DNA of 64,000 nucleotides from the NCBI RefSeq assembly GCF_042654065.1, contig NZ_JBHSFP010000013.1, positions 124,001 through 188,000 of the forward strand. The letters run 5' to 3'. Both the position numbers and the translations under genes were made by a program. The notes under the pieces are model-generated. The model was not told the DNA's origin and made no database searches. It saw nothing but the letters and a program-made list of their open reading frames with translations. The stretch comes from Sphaerisporangium dianthi (GTDB taxonomy: Bacteria; Actinomycetota; Actinomycetes; Streptosporangiales; Streptosporangiaceae). Shown piece by piece: positions 8,407 through 20,300 of the stretch; the first letter of the stretch is position 1; each line of letters begins with the position of its first letter.

Positions 8407-11400
8407 ACGCTCCTCTTCTCGATGGTCTCGATCCAGTCCCGCACGGCGGCCACCGTGGTGCCGGAGTGCTCCTCCAGCACAGTGAAGTGGTCGCCGGGCA
8501 CGTCTGTGGTCTCGTGCGGCAGCGGCCAGGAGGGCCGCCAGTCGAGCCGCCCCGTCGGGTCGACGATGGTCCCGCGCAGCGGCTCCGCGGCGCGGACCAT
8601 GAGGGTGGGGGCCGAGATCGGCTTAGGCCGCCAGCCGGCCAGCACGAGGCCGTAGCCGCCCATGGTGGTGAGGCTCGCGTCGCTCCACACCATGCGGTAG
8701 CGCTCGATGCGTTCGAGCATCCCGGTGAGCATCGCCTTCAGCCACCAGTCGCGCATGCCCTCCAAGGTGGGGCTGTCGATCGGGTACGAGTCGATCAGCA
8801 CCAGCCCGGAGGCGGGCATGCCCCGGCCGTCCAGCTCCTCCGCGACCGAATGGGCCACGCAGCCGCCCATCGACCGGCCGACGATGAAGTAAGGCCTCCC
8901 GCCGACCAGCTTCGCAACCGTGTCGGCGTGCATCTGGACGTAGGTCTCCTCGGTGTCGGGGAGCAGGTCCTCCGGGTCGTACCCGGGCGACGGGAGCACG
9001 TGCACGTCCCGCCGGCCGTTCAGCGCCTGGCCGAAACGGGCGTACTCGTGCGGGCCGGAGATGGCGCTGACGGCGGGGAAGCAGATGACGGCGGCCGGGG
9101 CGGGGCCCTCGGCCAGCCGGATCGGCGGCAGCACGTGATCGGAGGTCTGCTCGGCGGTGAAGCTGCCGCGCAGCCTCGACGCGACGCCGATCAGCTCGGC
9201 CGCCGCCGCGTACCGGCCCTTGGCGTAGAGGGCGCGGTACAGCTCCGACAGCGGGCCCTGGCGGACCTGCTCCGGCTCCGGCTCAGGCCGCACCGTGTCG
9301 AGCCTGGTCAGGAGGTAGCCGGTGAGGGCCTCGGCGGTGCCGTGGTCGAAGGTGACCGTGGCGGGCAGCCGCAGCCCGGCGAGGGCGTCGAGGCGGTTGC
9401 GCAGTTCCACGGCGGTCAAGGAGTCGAGGCCGAGCTCGCTGAACGGGCGGCCGGGGGCGATCGAGCGCGCGTTCGCGCCGAGCACGGCGGCGACCTCGGC
9501 GGTGACCGCCTCCAGCGCGGCCTCCTCGCGCCGCCCTTCGGGCAGCCGCGCGAGGCGGTGGGCGAGCTTCGGCCCGGTTCCTGCGCGCGACCCCGCGGTG
9601 CTCCTGGCCGGGCGGATCAGGCCTCTCAGCAGGGCGAGCGGCCGCTCCTCGCGAGGGCGCAGGTCGAAGCGGGCCGCGACCAGGAGCGGCTCGTCCCGAT
9701 CGAGGGCCGCGTCGAAGAGCGCCAGTCCTTCCTCCGTGGTCAGCGCGCCGAGCCCGGCGCGCGCCGCCCTGGCCCGGTCGGCGTCGGTGAGGTGGGCGGT
9801 CGTCCCGGTCGGGCGCTCCCACAGGCCCCAGGCCAGCGAGAGGCCCGGCAGCCCGAGGGTGCGGCGGTGCGCGGCCAGCGCGTCGAGGAAGCCGCCCGCG
9901 GCGGCGTAGGAGGCCTGCCCCGGGCCGCCGAGCAGCCCGGCCACCGACGAGTACAGGACGAAGGCGGCCAGGTCGTGGCCGCGCGTGAGTTCGTGCAGCA
10001 CCCACGCGCCATCGGCCTTGGCGCGCAGCACGCGGTCCACCCGTTCGCCGGTGAGCGACTCCACCAGGCCGTCGTCGACGACGGCCGCCGCGTGCACCAC
10101 CGCGGTCAGCGGCCGGTCGCGCGGGATCGCGGCCAGCACCGCGGCGACCGCGGCGCGGTCGGCCGCGTCGCCGGCGGCGACGGTCACGTGCGCGCCGAGG
10201 CCGGCGAGCTCGTCCTCCAGCCCGGGTTCGAGCCGTCCGCTGCGGCCCAGAAGGACCAGGTTCCGGGTGCGCCCGGTCCGCACGAGGTGCCGGGCGAGCT
10301 CGCCGGCGAGCGCGCCCGTGCCGCCGGTGATCAGCACCGTGCCGTCCGGGTTCCACTCCCGCGCCGCACCGTCGCGCGCGGACGCGCGCGCCAGCCTGGG
10401 CGCGAAGAACCTCCCGTTCCGCACCGCCAGTTGCGGCTCCTCCGAGCCGAGCACGGCGGCGACCGCCAGACGCACCGCCTCCGGTGCGGCGTCATCGGCG
10501 TCCACGAGGAACACCCGCCCGGGATGTTCCGCCTGTACGGATCTGACCAGCCCCCAGACCGGCGCGACGACCGGGTCGGGGCTCTCCTCCGGGGTGGCCG
10601 CGACGGCATGCCGGGTGAGGACGACCAGCGGCCTCTCGTTCTCTTCCGCGAGCCACTCCTGCACCTGGCCGAGCACCCGGTTCACCTGCCCGTGGACGGC
10701 GGCCTCCGTGCCCAGGTCGCCGGGCTTCGTGCCGGTGACCTGGACGACGTGGGCCTCCCCGCCGGAAGGCCGCGGGGTCACCTCGGTCCAGGTGACCGTG
10801 AACAGGGAGTCGTGGCCCGCCGGGCGCAACCGGTCGGCCGAGACCAGGCGGGCCCGGAGCGAGGCGACCGACACGACCGGCGAGCCGGTCTCGTCGGCGG
10901 CGTCGAGGGAGAGCTCGTCGGGGCCGTGCAGGACCAGCCGGACGCGCAGCGCGCCGGCGCCCGAGGCGTGCAGCCGGACCCCGCCGTAGGCGAACGGCAG
11001 GCGGTTCTGCCCCGGCGGGCTGTCCTTGAGCCCGTGGTGCGCGGCGATGTGCAGGGCGGCGTCGAGCAGCGCCGGGTGCACGCCGAACCGGGCCGCCTCG
11101 CCCTGCTCGGCCTCCCCCAGCGCGACCTCGGCGAAGAAGTCGTCGCCGTCCCGCCAGGCGGCGCGCAGCCCCTGGAACGCGGGTCCGTAGGTGAGGCCCG
11201 CGTCGGCGAGCTCCCGGTAGACGTGGCCGATCTCGACGGGGACGGCCCCCGGCGGGGGCCAGCTACCGCTGCTCTCCGGGGCCGGGCCCGATTCGCCGAG
11301 GGTCCCCGCCGCGTTCCTGGTCCAGCCCTCGCCGGTGCTGGAGTGGATGGTGACGGGACGGCGGCCCTCGTCGTCGAGCGCGCCGACGGAGACCTGGACG

Positions 11401-14360
11401 TCGACCGGGCCGCCGGCCGGGACGACGAGCGGGGTCTCGACGACGAGCTCGTCCAGGGTGGTCAGGCCCACCTCGTCCCCGGCTCTGACGGCCAGCTCGA
11501 CCAGCGCGGTGCCGGGCACGATGACGGTGCCCATGACGGTGTGCCCGGCCAGCCAGGGGTGGGTGCGCAGCGACAGCCTCCCCGACAGCAGCACGCCGCC
11601 GGCGTCGGCCAGCACGGCCGTCGCGCCGAGCAGCGGATGCCCGGCCGAGGTGAGGCCGAGCGACGCCGGGTCGCCGGAGTTCAGCGTGGCGGGTCCGAGC
11701 CAGTAGCGGTCGTGCTGGAAGGCGTAGGTCGGCAGGTCGACCCGGCGCGCCTCAGGGAGCACGGCGTCCCAGTCGACCGGCCGGCCGTGGATGTGCGCGC
11801 GGCCCAGGGCGAGCAGCGCGGTGCGCTCCTCCGGCTGGTTCCGGCGCAGTACGGGGACCAGGGACCGGTCTTCGGGGAGTGATTCGCGGGCCATGCCGGA
11901 CAAAACCGCATCGGGTCCCAGTTCGAGGAACGTCGTGACGCCCGCCGCGTCGAGGGCCGTGACCGCGTCCGCGAATCTGACGGGTTCGCGCACCTGGGCG
12001 ACCCAGTAGCCGGGGTCGGTGACGTCGCCGGCCTTCCCGGTCAGCGTGGAGACCAGCGGGATGCGCGGGTCGTGGTAGGCGACCGATTCGAGGACCTGCC
12101 GGAACTCGGCCAGCATCGGGTCCAGCCGGGCCGAGTGGAAGGCGTGGCTGACGGTGAGCCGCCGGGTGCGGCGGCCTCTGCCGGAGAACTCCGCGACGAC
12201 GGCCTCGACCGCGTCCTCGTCGCCGGTGACCACGATCGACGACGGGCCGTTGATCGCGGCGATCTCGACGGTGTCCGGGATCTCCCGCTCGGTGGCCTCG
12301 ACGGCGGCCATCGCGCCACCCGGCGGCAGCGCCTGCATCAACCGGCCCCGCGCCGCGACCACCCGGGCCGCGTCCGCCAGTGACCACACGCCCGCGACAT
12401 GGGCCGCCGCGAGCTCGCCGATCGAGTGCCCGGCCACGTAGTCGGGCCGCACCCCCCACGACTCCAGCAACCGGAACAGGCCGACCTGCAGCGCGAACAG
12501 GCCGGTCTGGGTGTAGACGGTCTGGTCGAGCAGACCGTCGGACCCGGACACGACGTCGCGGACCGGGACGCCGTCGAGGTGCCGGTCGAGCTCGGCCGCG
12601 GCGGCGTCGAACGCCTCGGCGAACACCGGGAACCGGTCGTACAGCTCCCGGCCCATGCCCTCCCGCTGACTCCCTTGACCGGTGAACAGGAAGGCCAGCT
12701 CCCGGCCCGCCCGGCCGGTGACCACCGAGGCCGACGGCTCCTCGGCCGCCAGCGCCCGCAGCGCCTCCACCAGCTCGGCGGGGCTCGAACCCACGACCAC
12801 GGCGTGTTCGTCGAGCCGCGCCCGGGTACGGACCAGCGACCACGCCACGTCCGCCGGATCGTCACCCGAGGTCACGAAGTCCGCCAGCCGGGCCGCCTGG
12901 GCGCGCAGCGCGCCGGGCGTGCGGGCGGAGATCACCCAGGGCACCGAGCCCGTCCCGGCGGGGCGTCCGGGCTCTGTGGTGGCCGGGGCCTCCTCGATGA
13001 TCACGTGGGCGTTGGTGCCGCTGACGCCGAACGCCGAGACCCCCGCCCTCCGCGGCCCCTCCGACGGCCACTCGCGGGCCTCGGTGAGCAGCTCCACCTC
13101 ACCCGACGACCAGTTCACATACGGAGAGGGCTCGTCGACGTGCAGGGTCCGCGGCATCAGCCCGTGCCGGATCGCCTGCACCACCTTGATGACCCCGCCG
13201 ACGCCGGCCGCCGCCTGGGAGTGCCCGATGTTGGACTTCAGCGAGCCCAGCCACAGCGGACGGCCCGGCGCGCGCCCCTGGCCGTAGGTGGCGAGGATGG
13301 CCGTGGCCTCGATCGGGTCGCCCAGGCTGGTGCCGGTGCCGTGGGCCTCCACGAGATCGACGTCGGCCGGCGACAGGCGGGCCCCGGCCAGCGCCGCCTG
13401 GATGACGCGCTGCTGCGAAGGGCCGCTCGGGGCGGTCAGGCCGTTGGAGGTGCCGTCCTGGTTCACCGCCGAGCCGCGGACCACCGCGAGGATCGGATGG
13501 CCGAGCCGCTGCGCGTCGGAGAGCCGCTCGACCAGCAGGAAGCCGACGCCCTCCGCCCAGCCGGTGCCGTCGGCGGACGCGGCGAACGCCTTGCAGCGGC
13601 CGTCGGCCGACAGACCGCGCTGGCGGGAGAACTCGACGAACCCCTGCGGGGTCGCCATCACCGACACGCCCCCGGCCAGAGCCAGGTCCGACTCCCCCGA
13701 CCGCAGCGACAGCGCCGCCAGGTGCAGCGCCACCAGCGACGAGGAGCAGGCGGTGTCGACCGTCACGGCCGGGCCCTCGAACCCGAAGGCGTAGGCGATG
13801 CGGCCGGAGGCGACGCTGCGCAGCGTCCCGATGCCGATCTGCCCCTCCAGCTCCACCGGGTGACCGGCCCCGACGCCGTAGTCGCCGCCGGCCAGCCCTG
13901 CGAACACGGCGGTACGGCTGCCGCGTAACGTCTCGGGGTCGATCCCGGCCCGCTCGAACGCCTCCCACGCCGTCTCCAGCAGCAGCCGGTGCTGCGGGTC
14001 GGTGGCGAGGGCCTCCCGTGGGGAGATGCCGAAGAACCCGGCGTCGAACCCGGCCACGTCCTCGATGAACCCGCCGTGGCGGGTGGAGGAGGTGCCCTGG
14101 TGGTCGGGGTCGGGGTCGTACAGGGAGTCGAGATCCCAGCCCCGGTCGGCGGGGAACGCGGTCACCGCGTCGCGCCCGGACGCGACCAGCTCCCACAGGT
14201 CCTCCGGCGAGGTCACCCCGCCGGGGAACCGGCACGCCATGCCCACGATCGCGACCGGTTCCCGCCGCGCCGACTCCACCTCGTGGAGCCGGGACCGCAG
14301 GCTCTGGACGTCGGCGATGGCGCGTTTGAGATATTCGCGAAGCTGTGCGTCGTCAGCCAT
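8403..14360 (-). CDS. Type I PKS 4: module 5 (KS-AT-DH-KR-ACP) and thioesterase
   Basis: A 1985-residue modular synthase that performs the last extension and releases the chain. Order: coiled-coil docking segment (1-33); KS (about 34-460, Cys205); AT (about 555-860, Ser646 in GHSIG, HAFH at 739-742, so malonyl-CoA is predicted); DH (about 910-1180, His940 in HTVMGTVIVP, Asp1100); KR (about 1340-1560, Tyr1485); ACP (Ser1647 in LGLDSL); thioesterase (about 1700-1985, Ser1830 in GRSMG, Asp1857, His1958). The KR carries the B-type VDD motif. However, the residue four after Tyr1485 is Gly1489 rather than the usual Asn (YAAAG instead of YAAAN), so its activity is uncertain. AGGAG precedes the ATG. 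The 3' end overlaps the SDR gene. If KR and DH work, the product bears a C2-C3 double bond. Confidence 0.97.
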   Translation of the reverse strand: MADDAQLREYLKRAIADVQSLRSRLHEVESARREPVAIVGMACRFPGGVTSPEDLWELVASGRDAVTAFPADRGWDLDSLYDPDPDHQGTSSTRHGGFIEDVAGFDAGFFGISPREALATDPQHRLLLETAWEAFERAGIDPETLRGSRTAVFAGLAGGDYGVGAGHPVELEGQIGIGTLRSVASGRIAYAFGFEGPAVTVDTACSSSLVALHLAALSLRSGESDLALAGGVSVMATPQGFVEFSRQRGLSADGRCKAFAASADGTGWAEGVGFLLVERLSDAQRLGHPILAVVRGSAVNQDGTSNGLTAPSGPSQQRVIQAALAGARLSPADVDLVEAHGTGTSLGDPIEATAILATYGQGRAPGRPLWLGSLKSNIGHSQAAAGVGGVIKVVQAIRHGLMPRTLHVDEPSPYVNWSSGEVELLTEAREWPSEGPRRAGVSAFGVSGTNAHVIIEEAPATTEPGRPAGTGSVPWVISARTPGALRAQAARLADFVTSGDDPADVAWSLVRTRARLDEHAVVVGSSPAELVEALRALAAEEPSASVVTGRAGRELAFLFTGQGSQREGMGRELYDRFPVFAEAFDAAAAELDRHLDGVPVRDVVSGSDGLLDQTVYTQTGLFALQVGLFRLLESWGVRPDYVAGHSIGELAAAHVAGVWSLADAARVVAARGRLMQALPPGGAMAAVEATEREIPDTVEIAAINGPSSIVVTGDEDAVEAVVAEFSGRGRRTRRLTVSHAFHSARLDPMLAEFRQVLESVAYHDPRIPLVSTLTGKAGDVTDPGYWVAQVREPVRFADAVTALDAAGVTTFLELGPDAVLSGMARESLPEDRSLVPVLRRNQPEERTALLALGRAHIHGRPVDWDAVLPEARRVDLPTYAFQHDRYWLGPATLNSGDPASLGLTSAGHPLLGATAVLADAGGVLLSGRLSLRTHPWLAGHTVMGTVIVPGTALVELAVRAGDEVGLTTLDELVVETPLVVPAGGPVDVQVSVGALDDEGRRPVTIHSSTGEGWTRNAAGTLGESGPAPESSGSWPPPGAVPVEIGHVYRELADAGLTYGPAFQGLRAAWRDGDDFFAEVALGEAEQGEAARFGVHPALLDAALHIAAHHGLKDSPPGQNRLPFAYGGVRLHASGAGALRVRLVLHGPDELSLDAADETGSPVVSVASLRARLVSADRLRPAGHDSLFTVTWTEVTPRPSGGEAHVVQVTGTKPGDLGTEAAVHGQVNRVLGQVQEWLAEENERPLVVLTRHAVAATPEESPDPVVAPVWGLVRSVQAEHPGRVFLVDADDAAPEAVRLAVAAVLGSEEPQLAVRNGRFFAPRLARASARDGAAREWNPDGTVLITGGTGALAGELARHLVRTGRTRNLVLLGRSGRLEPGLEDELAGLGAHVTVAAGDAADRAAVAAVLAAIPRDRPLTAVVHAAAVVDDGLVESLTGERVDRVLRAKADGAWVLHELTRGHDLAAFVLYSSVAGLLGGPGQASYAAAGGFLDALAAHRRTLGLPGLSLAWGLWERPTGTTAHLTDADRARAARAGLGALTTEEGLALFDAALDRDEPLLVAARFDLRPREERPLALLRGLIRPARSTAGSRAGTGPKLAHRLARLPEGRREEAALEAVTAEVAAVLGANARSIAPGRPFSELGLDSLTAVELRNRLDALAGLRLPATVTFDHGTAEALTGYLLTRLDTVRPEPEPEQVRQGPLSELYRALYAKGRYAAAAELIGVASRLRGSFTAEQTSDHVLPPIRLAEGPAPAAVICFPAVSAISGPHEYARFGQALNGRRDVHVLPSPGYDPEDLLPDTEETYVQMHADTVAKLVGGRPYFIVGRSMGGCVAHSVAEELDGRGMPASGLVLIDSYPIDSPTLEGMRDWWLKAMLTGMLERIERYRMVWSDASLTTMGGYGLVLAGWRPKPISAPTLMVRAAEPLRGTIVDPTGRLDWRPSWPLPHETTDVPGDHFTVLEEHSGTTVAAVRDWIETIEKRSV

Positions 14361-14371
14361 GGGAAGAGCTC

Positions 14372-17300
14372 CTAAAGCGGGTCGTGGTCGAGGAGCCGGA
14401 ACAGCTCCTCATCGGTGGCGGAGTCGAGGTCGACCGTCGCGCGGGGACCGGTGTCCCACTGGTCGAGCAGCCGCCGCATCCGGCTGAGCAGTTCGGGTTC
14501 CGGATCGGCGGACAACACCGTCTCCAGGTAGTCGAGGGAGGCCGCCGCGTTCGGGAACCGGACGGCCGAGCCGGACAGCTCGTCGCGCAGGTAACGGGCG
14601 ACGGCCGCCGGGGTCGGGTGGTCGAACACCAGCGTGGGCGGCAGTTGCAGCCCGGTCGCCGTGTTGAGCCGGTTGCGCAGGTCGACGGCCGTGAGCGAGT
14701 CGAGCCCGACGTCGCGGTAGGGCCGGCCCAGTTCCACCGCCGCGGCGTCGTCGTGGCCCAGCACGATCGCCGACTCGGCCCTGACCAGCGCCAGCACGGC
14801 GGCTTCGAGGTCGGCGCCGGTGAGCGCGGACAGTGACGGCGCCCGCTCCGGTTCGGCGGTGACGACGTCGGCGGCGCGCGGCCCGGCGGGGGCCTGGTCG
14901 AGCCAGAAGCGGCGGCGGTGGAAGGCGTAGGTGGGCAGCGGCACCCGGCGGGCGCCGGAGAAGACCGGCCGCCAGTCGACCGCGACGCCCCGCACATGGA
15001 CCTCGGCCAGTGACGTGAGGAAGCGTTCGAGGCCGCCCTGGTCGCGGCGCAGCGAGCCGGCCACCACGACGGGCCGGTCGGGCAGCGTCTCCTGGACGCC
15101 CGCCGTCAGCCCGGGATGCGGGCTGACCTCGATGAACACGCCGTACTCCTGGTCGGCGAGCCGACGCACGGCCTCCTCGAACCTGACCCGTTCCCGCAGG
15201 TTCGCGTACCAGTAGCCGGCGTCCGGCGGGGTGTCGCCGAGCCAGTCGCCGGTGACCGTCGAGAACAGCGGCACCCGGCCCTGCCGCGGCTTCGCCGGCG
15301 CGAGGACGTCGCGGACGGCGGTCTCGATGCGCTCGATGTGGTGCGAGTGTGAGGCGTAGTCGACGGGGATCCGCCGGGCCCGCCCGCCCTCCGCCTTCAC
15401 GGCCTCGACCAGCGCCTCCACCGCCTCGGGATCGCCCGACACGACGACCTGCGCGGGACTGTTGACGGCCGCGATCGAGACTCCAGGACCGAGCCGGGGT
15501 TCGACCTCGTCCGGCGGGAGCGCGATGGAGGCCATCGCCCCCGTGCCGGCCAGCGCGACGATCGCCCGGCTGCGCAGCGCCACCACGCGGGCCGCGTCGT
15601 CGAGAGTGAGCAGGCCCGCCACGGCGGCCGCCGCGATCTCACCTTGGCTGTGCCCGACGACGGCGTCCGGCCGCACGCCGTGGTGCTCCCACACGGCGGC
15701 CAGCGACACCATGACGGCCCAGAGCAAGGGCTGGATGACGTCCACCCGGCCGAGGTCGTCCTTCAGGGCCTCTTCGGGTTCCCAGTCGATGTACGGGGCC
15801 AGCGCCCGCCCGCACTCCGCGAACCTGGCGGCGAAGACGGGCGACTGTCCGAGCAGCTCGACCGCCATGCCGGCCCACTGCGACCCCTGCCCGGGGAAGA
15901 CGAACACGACCTTGCCCTCGGCGTCGGCGGCGCCGCGGACGACACGCCCGGACGAGGTCCCGGCGGCCAGCGCGCGAGCGCCTTCGGCGAACCCCGCCGC
16001 GTCGCCGGCCACGACGACGGCGCGCTGCTCCAGCGCGGCCCGGCCGGTGACGAGCGAGAACCCGACATCGGCCGGATCCGCGGCGACCTCGGCGAGCCGG
16101 GCGGCCTGGCCCGCCAGCGCCTCGGACGTCCGGGCGGAGATCGGCCAGACCGAAGGCAGGCCGGGTTCCCGGGTGGATTCCACCACCGGGGTGGCGGGTG
16201 GCTGTTCGATGATGACGTGGGCGTTGGTGCCGCTGACGCCGAACGAGGAGATCCCCGCCCTGCGGGGCCGTTCCGACGTCCATTCGCGGGGTTCGGTGAG
16301 CAGCCGGACCGCGCCCTCCGACCAGTCGACATGCGGGGTCGGCTCGTCGACGTGCAAGGTCTTGGGCAGCACGCCGTGCCGGATCGCCTGGATCATCTTG
16401 ATGACCCCGGCCGCGCCCGCGGCGGCCTGGGTGTGGCCGACGTTCGACTTCAGCGAGCCGAGCCAGAGCGGGTCGCCGGGCCGGTCCTGCCCGTAGACGG
16501 CCAGCAGGGCCTGGGCCTCGATCGGGTCGCCGAGCGTGGTCCCGGTGCCGTGGCCCTCGACCACGTCCACCTCGCCGGGGGTGAGCCCGGCATTGGCCAG
16601 GGCCTGCCGGATCACCCGTTGCTGAGACGGCCCGTTGGGAGCGGTCAGGCCGTTGGACGCGCCGTCCTGGTTGACGGCGGTGCCGCGGACCACGGCCAGC
16701 ACGGGATGGCCGAGCCGGCGGGCGTCGGACAGCCGCTCGACCAGCAGCAGAGACGCCCCTTCCGCCCAGCCGGTGCCGTCGGCCGCCGCCGCGTAGGCCT
16801 TGCAGCGACCGTCGGCGGCCAGGCCGCGCTGCCGGGAGAACTCGACGAACACCGACGGCGTGGCCATCACCGCCACTCCCCCCGCCAGCGCCAGGTCCGA
16901 CTCGCCGGTCCGCAGCGACTGCGCGGCCAGGTGCAGCGCCACCAGCGACGACGAGCAGGCCGTGTCGACGGTGACGGCCGGCCCCTCGAACCCGAAGGAG
17001 TAGGCGATGCGGCCGGACGCGACGCTGCCCGCGTTGCCGTTGGCCAGATAGCCTTCCAGGCTGGCCGGCGCGGTCCCGGCGGGTGGCGCGTAGTCGTGGT
17101 ACATGACCCCGGCGAACACGCCGGTACGGCTGCCGCGCAGCGTCTCGGGGTCGATCCCGGCCTGCTCGAACGCCTCCCACGCCGTCTCCAGCAGCAGGCG
17201 TTGCTGGGGGTCGGTGGCCAGCGCCTCCCGGGGAGAGATGCCGAAGAACGCCGCGTCGAAGTCGGCGGCGTCGTGCAGGAAACCGCCGTGCCGGGTGTAG

Positions 17301-20300
17301 GAGGTGCCGGGACGGGCGGGGTCGGGGTCGTACAGGGCCTCAAGGTCCCAGCCGCGATCGTCCGGGAACCCGGAGATCGCGTCACCGCCCGACTCGACGA
17401 GCCGCCACAGGTCGTCGGGGCCGGCCACGCCGCCGGGCAGGCGGCAGGCCATGCCGACGATGACGATCGGGTCCTCGTCGGTCCGCACGCGCCGGGGCGC
17501 GGCCGCGGGGGCGGCGGGGGCGGAGGGGGCCGCGGGTTCGAGCCGGGACTCGATGAAGGTGGCGACGGCGGCGGGCGTCGGGTGGTCGAAGGTCAGCGTG
17601 GCGGGCAGCCGCAGCCCGGTGGCGGCGGTGAGGCGGTTGCGCAGTTCGACCGACATCAGCGAGTCGAGCCCGAGGTCGCCGAAGGCCCGCTTTCCGCCGA
17701 CCGCGTCCGTGCCGAGCACCGCTCCGGTCTCCGCGCGGACCAGCGCCAGCACGGCCTCGCTCCGGGCGTCCCCGGCCAGGCCGGCGAGCTTGCGGGCCGG
17801 CGGGACGTCCTGGGTGGCGGGCCCGCGTGCCGGGCGGGAGGCGCCGCGCAGCAGCGGCACGGCGCCGGGATCGAGCGCGGCCGGGACCACGAGGGAAGCG
17901 TCCAGGCCGAGCGCGGCGTCGAACAACTCCAGTCCGGTGGCGGTCGCCAGCGGCCGGACCCCGCTCCTGGCCGCCCTCGCCAGGTCGGCCTCGCTCAGGT
18001 GGGCGCTGATCCCCGTGCTCTCCGCCCACAGGCCCCAGGCCAGCGACACGGCGGGCAGGCCGAGCGCGCGGCGGTGCGCGGCCAGGCCGTCGAGGTAGGC
18101 GTTGGCGGCGGCGTAGGAGGCCTGACCGGCGCTGCCGAGCGTGGCCGCGATCGACGAATACAGCACGAACCAGGCCGGCGGCCGCTCTCTGGTCAGCTCA
18201 TGGAGGTGTCGGGCCGCGTCGGCCTTCGGCCGCAGCACCGCCGACACCCGCTCGGGGGTGAGCGAGCCGAGCACCCCGTCGTCGACGACGCCGGCCGCGT
18301 GCACCACGGCGGTCAACGGGTGCGTTTCCGGCACGGAGGCCAGCACGCCCGCGAGGAAGCTCCGGTCGGCCACGTCACCCGCGAGGAGGTCGACCCGGGC
18401 GCCGAGCGCGGCCAGTTCCTCCCGCAACTCGATCGCCCCGGGCGCCCCCGCCCCCCGGCGACTGGTCAGGACGAGCCGCCGGACGCCGTGGCGGGTGACG
18501 AGGTGCCGGGCCAGCAGCGCCCCGAGGCCACCGGTGCCGCCGGTGATCAGGACGGTCCCCTCGGGGTCGAGCGGCGCGGCCGGGTCTCCCGTGGTCCTGG
18601 TGAGGCGGGGCACGAGGATCCGCCCGTCCCTCACCGCGACCTGCGGCTCGCCGGCGGGGATCGAGGACGGAACGTCGCCGTCGATCAGGACGACACGGCC
18701 CGGGTGCTCGGTCTGGGCCGACCGCACCAGCCCCCAGACGGCGGCGGCCGCGGGGTCGACGCTCTCGCCCGGCAGGGCGGCCACCGCGCCGGACGTGCGG
18801 ACCACGATCGTGCCCGGCCCGTCGAGCCGGTCGCGCAACTCGGCGAGCGTGCCGTTCACCAGGTCATGGAGACCGGGCCCGTCCTGCGCCACGCCGGTTC
18901 CGGCGGCGGCCTCCCCGCCGGCCCGGTCGAGCCGGCCGGGCGTGGTCGTCCCGATGTCGATCGTGGTGGCGGTCTCCACCGGCGGCCCGGCCGGGGCGTC
19001 GATCCATTCGACCACGTACAGCGCGGCCGGCCGGAGGGCGCCGGGGTCGATCGGGCGGGAGCGCAGGCCCTCGACCGAGAGGATCGGGGCGCCCGCGGCG
19101 TCGGCCAGGTCCACCGTCCATTCGTCGTTGCCCATCGGGGTCAGCCGGACGCGGGCGCTCGTGGCCGCCGAGCCGTGGACGCGGACTCCCCGCCAGGCGA
19201 ACGGGACCAGGACCCGGCCCGGGTCGGCGGCCAGGTGGAGGGCCGCGTCGAGCAGGGCCGGGTGCACGGTGAACCGCCCGGCGTCCTCGGCGGCCCGGGC
19301 GTCCTGGAGGGAAACCTCGCCGTAGATCGTCTCACCGTCACGCCAGGCCGTGGTCACGCCCTGGAAGGCGGGGCCGTAGTCGAGCCCGCCCAGCGCGAGC
19401 AGCTCGTAGAGGCCGTCGACGCCGAGCGGCTCGGCGTGCTCGGGCGGCCACACGCCCGCGCCGGGTTCCCGGTCGCCGGTCGTGAGGCGGCCGGTGGCGT
19501 TCCTGACCCAGTCGCCCTCGCCCGATCGGGAGTGGACGACGAGGTCGCCGCCGTCCAGGGCGAGCTGGATGTCCGTGGCGCCGTCTTCGGGGATGACCAC
19601 CGGGCTCTCGATGACCAGCTCGTCTAGGACGGGCAGCCCTGCTTCGGCGCCGGCGCGCAGCGCGAGGTCGACGAGGGCGGTGCCGGGGAGCACCACGGTG
19701 CCGGCGATGGCGTGGTCGGCGAGCCACGGGTGGGTGCGCGTGGAGAACCGGCCGGTGAGCAGCACGCCTCCGTCGGCGAGGTGGACGACGGCGTTCAGCA
19801 GCGGATGGTCGTGGCCTACGCCTGCGGCCTCCCCGGGCAGGTCGAGCCAGTAGCGGGAGCGCTGGAACGGGTAGGTGGGCAGGTCGACCTTGCCCGCGCC
19901 GGGAAGCAGGGCGTCCCAGTCGATCCGCCGGCCGTGGATGTGGGCGTGCCCGAGGGCGAGGAGCGCGGTGACGTCCTCGGGCCGGTCCTTGCGCAGGACC
20001 GAGGTGACCACACGATCGGCGGGCAGCGATTCGCCGGCCATCCCGGACAGGACCCCATCAGGGCCCAGTTCAAGAAATGTCGTGACACCTGCCGCATCGA
20101 GGGCCGTGATCGCGTCGGCGAACCTGACGGGTTCCCGTACCTGACGGACCCAGTGGTCCGGCGTGGTGACGTCGCCGACCTGGCCGGTGAGGGTGGACAC
20201 CAGCGGTATGCGCGGCTCGTGGAAGGCCACCGATTCCAGGACCTGCCGGTATCCGGCCAGCATCGGATCGAGCCGCGCGGAGTGGAAGGCGTGGCTCACC

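Noticed and set aside
8397..11882. A 1161-codon open frame opposite PKS4
   Set aside because: It is the antisense of the DH-KR-ACP-TE region. High GC and codon bias leave the opposite frame open; the encoded sequence is Arg/Gly/Val-rich with no recognisable domain.
15644..19627. A 1327-codon open frame opposite PKS3
   Set aside because: A shadow of the coding strand with low-complexity Arg/Gly/Gln composition.
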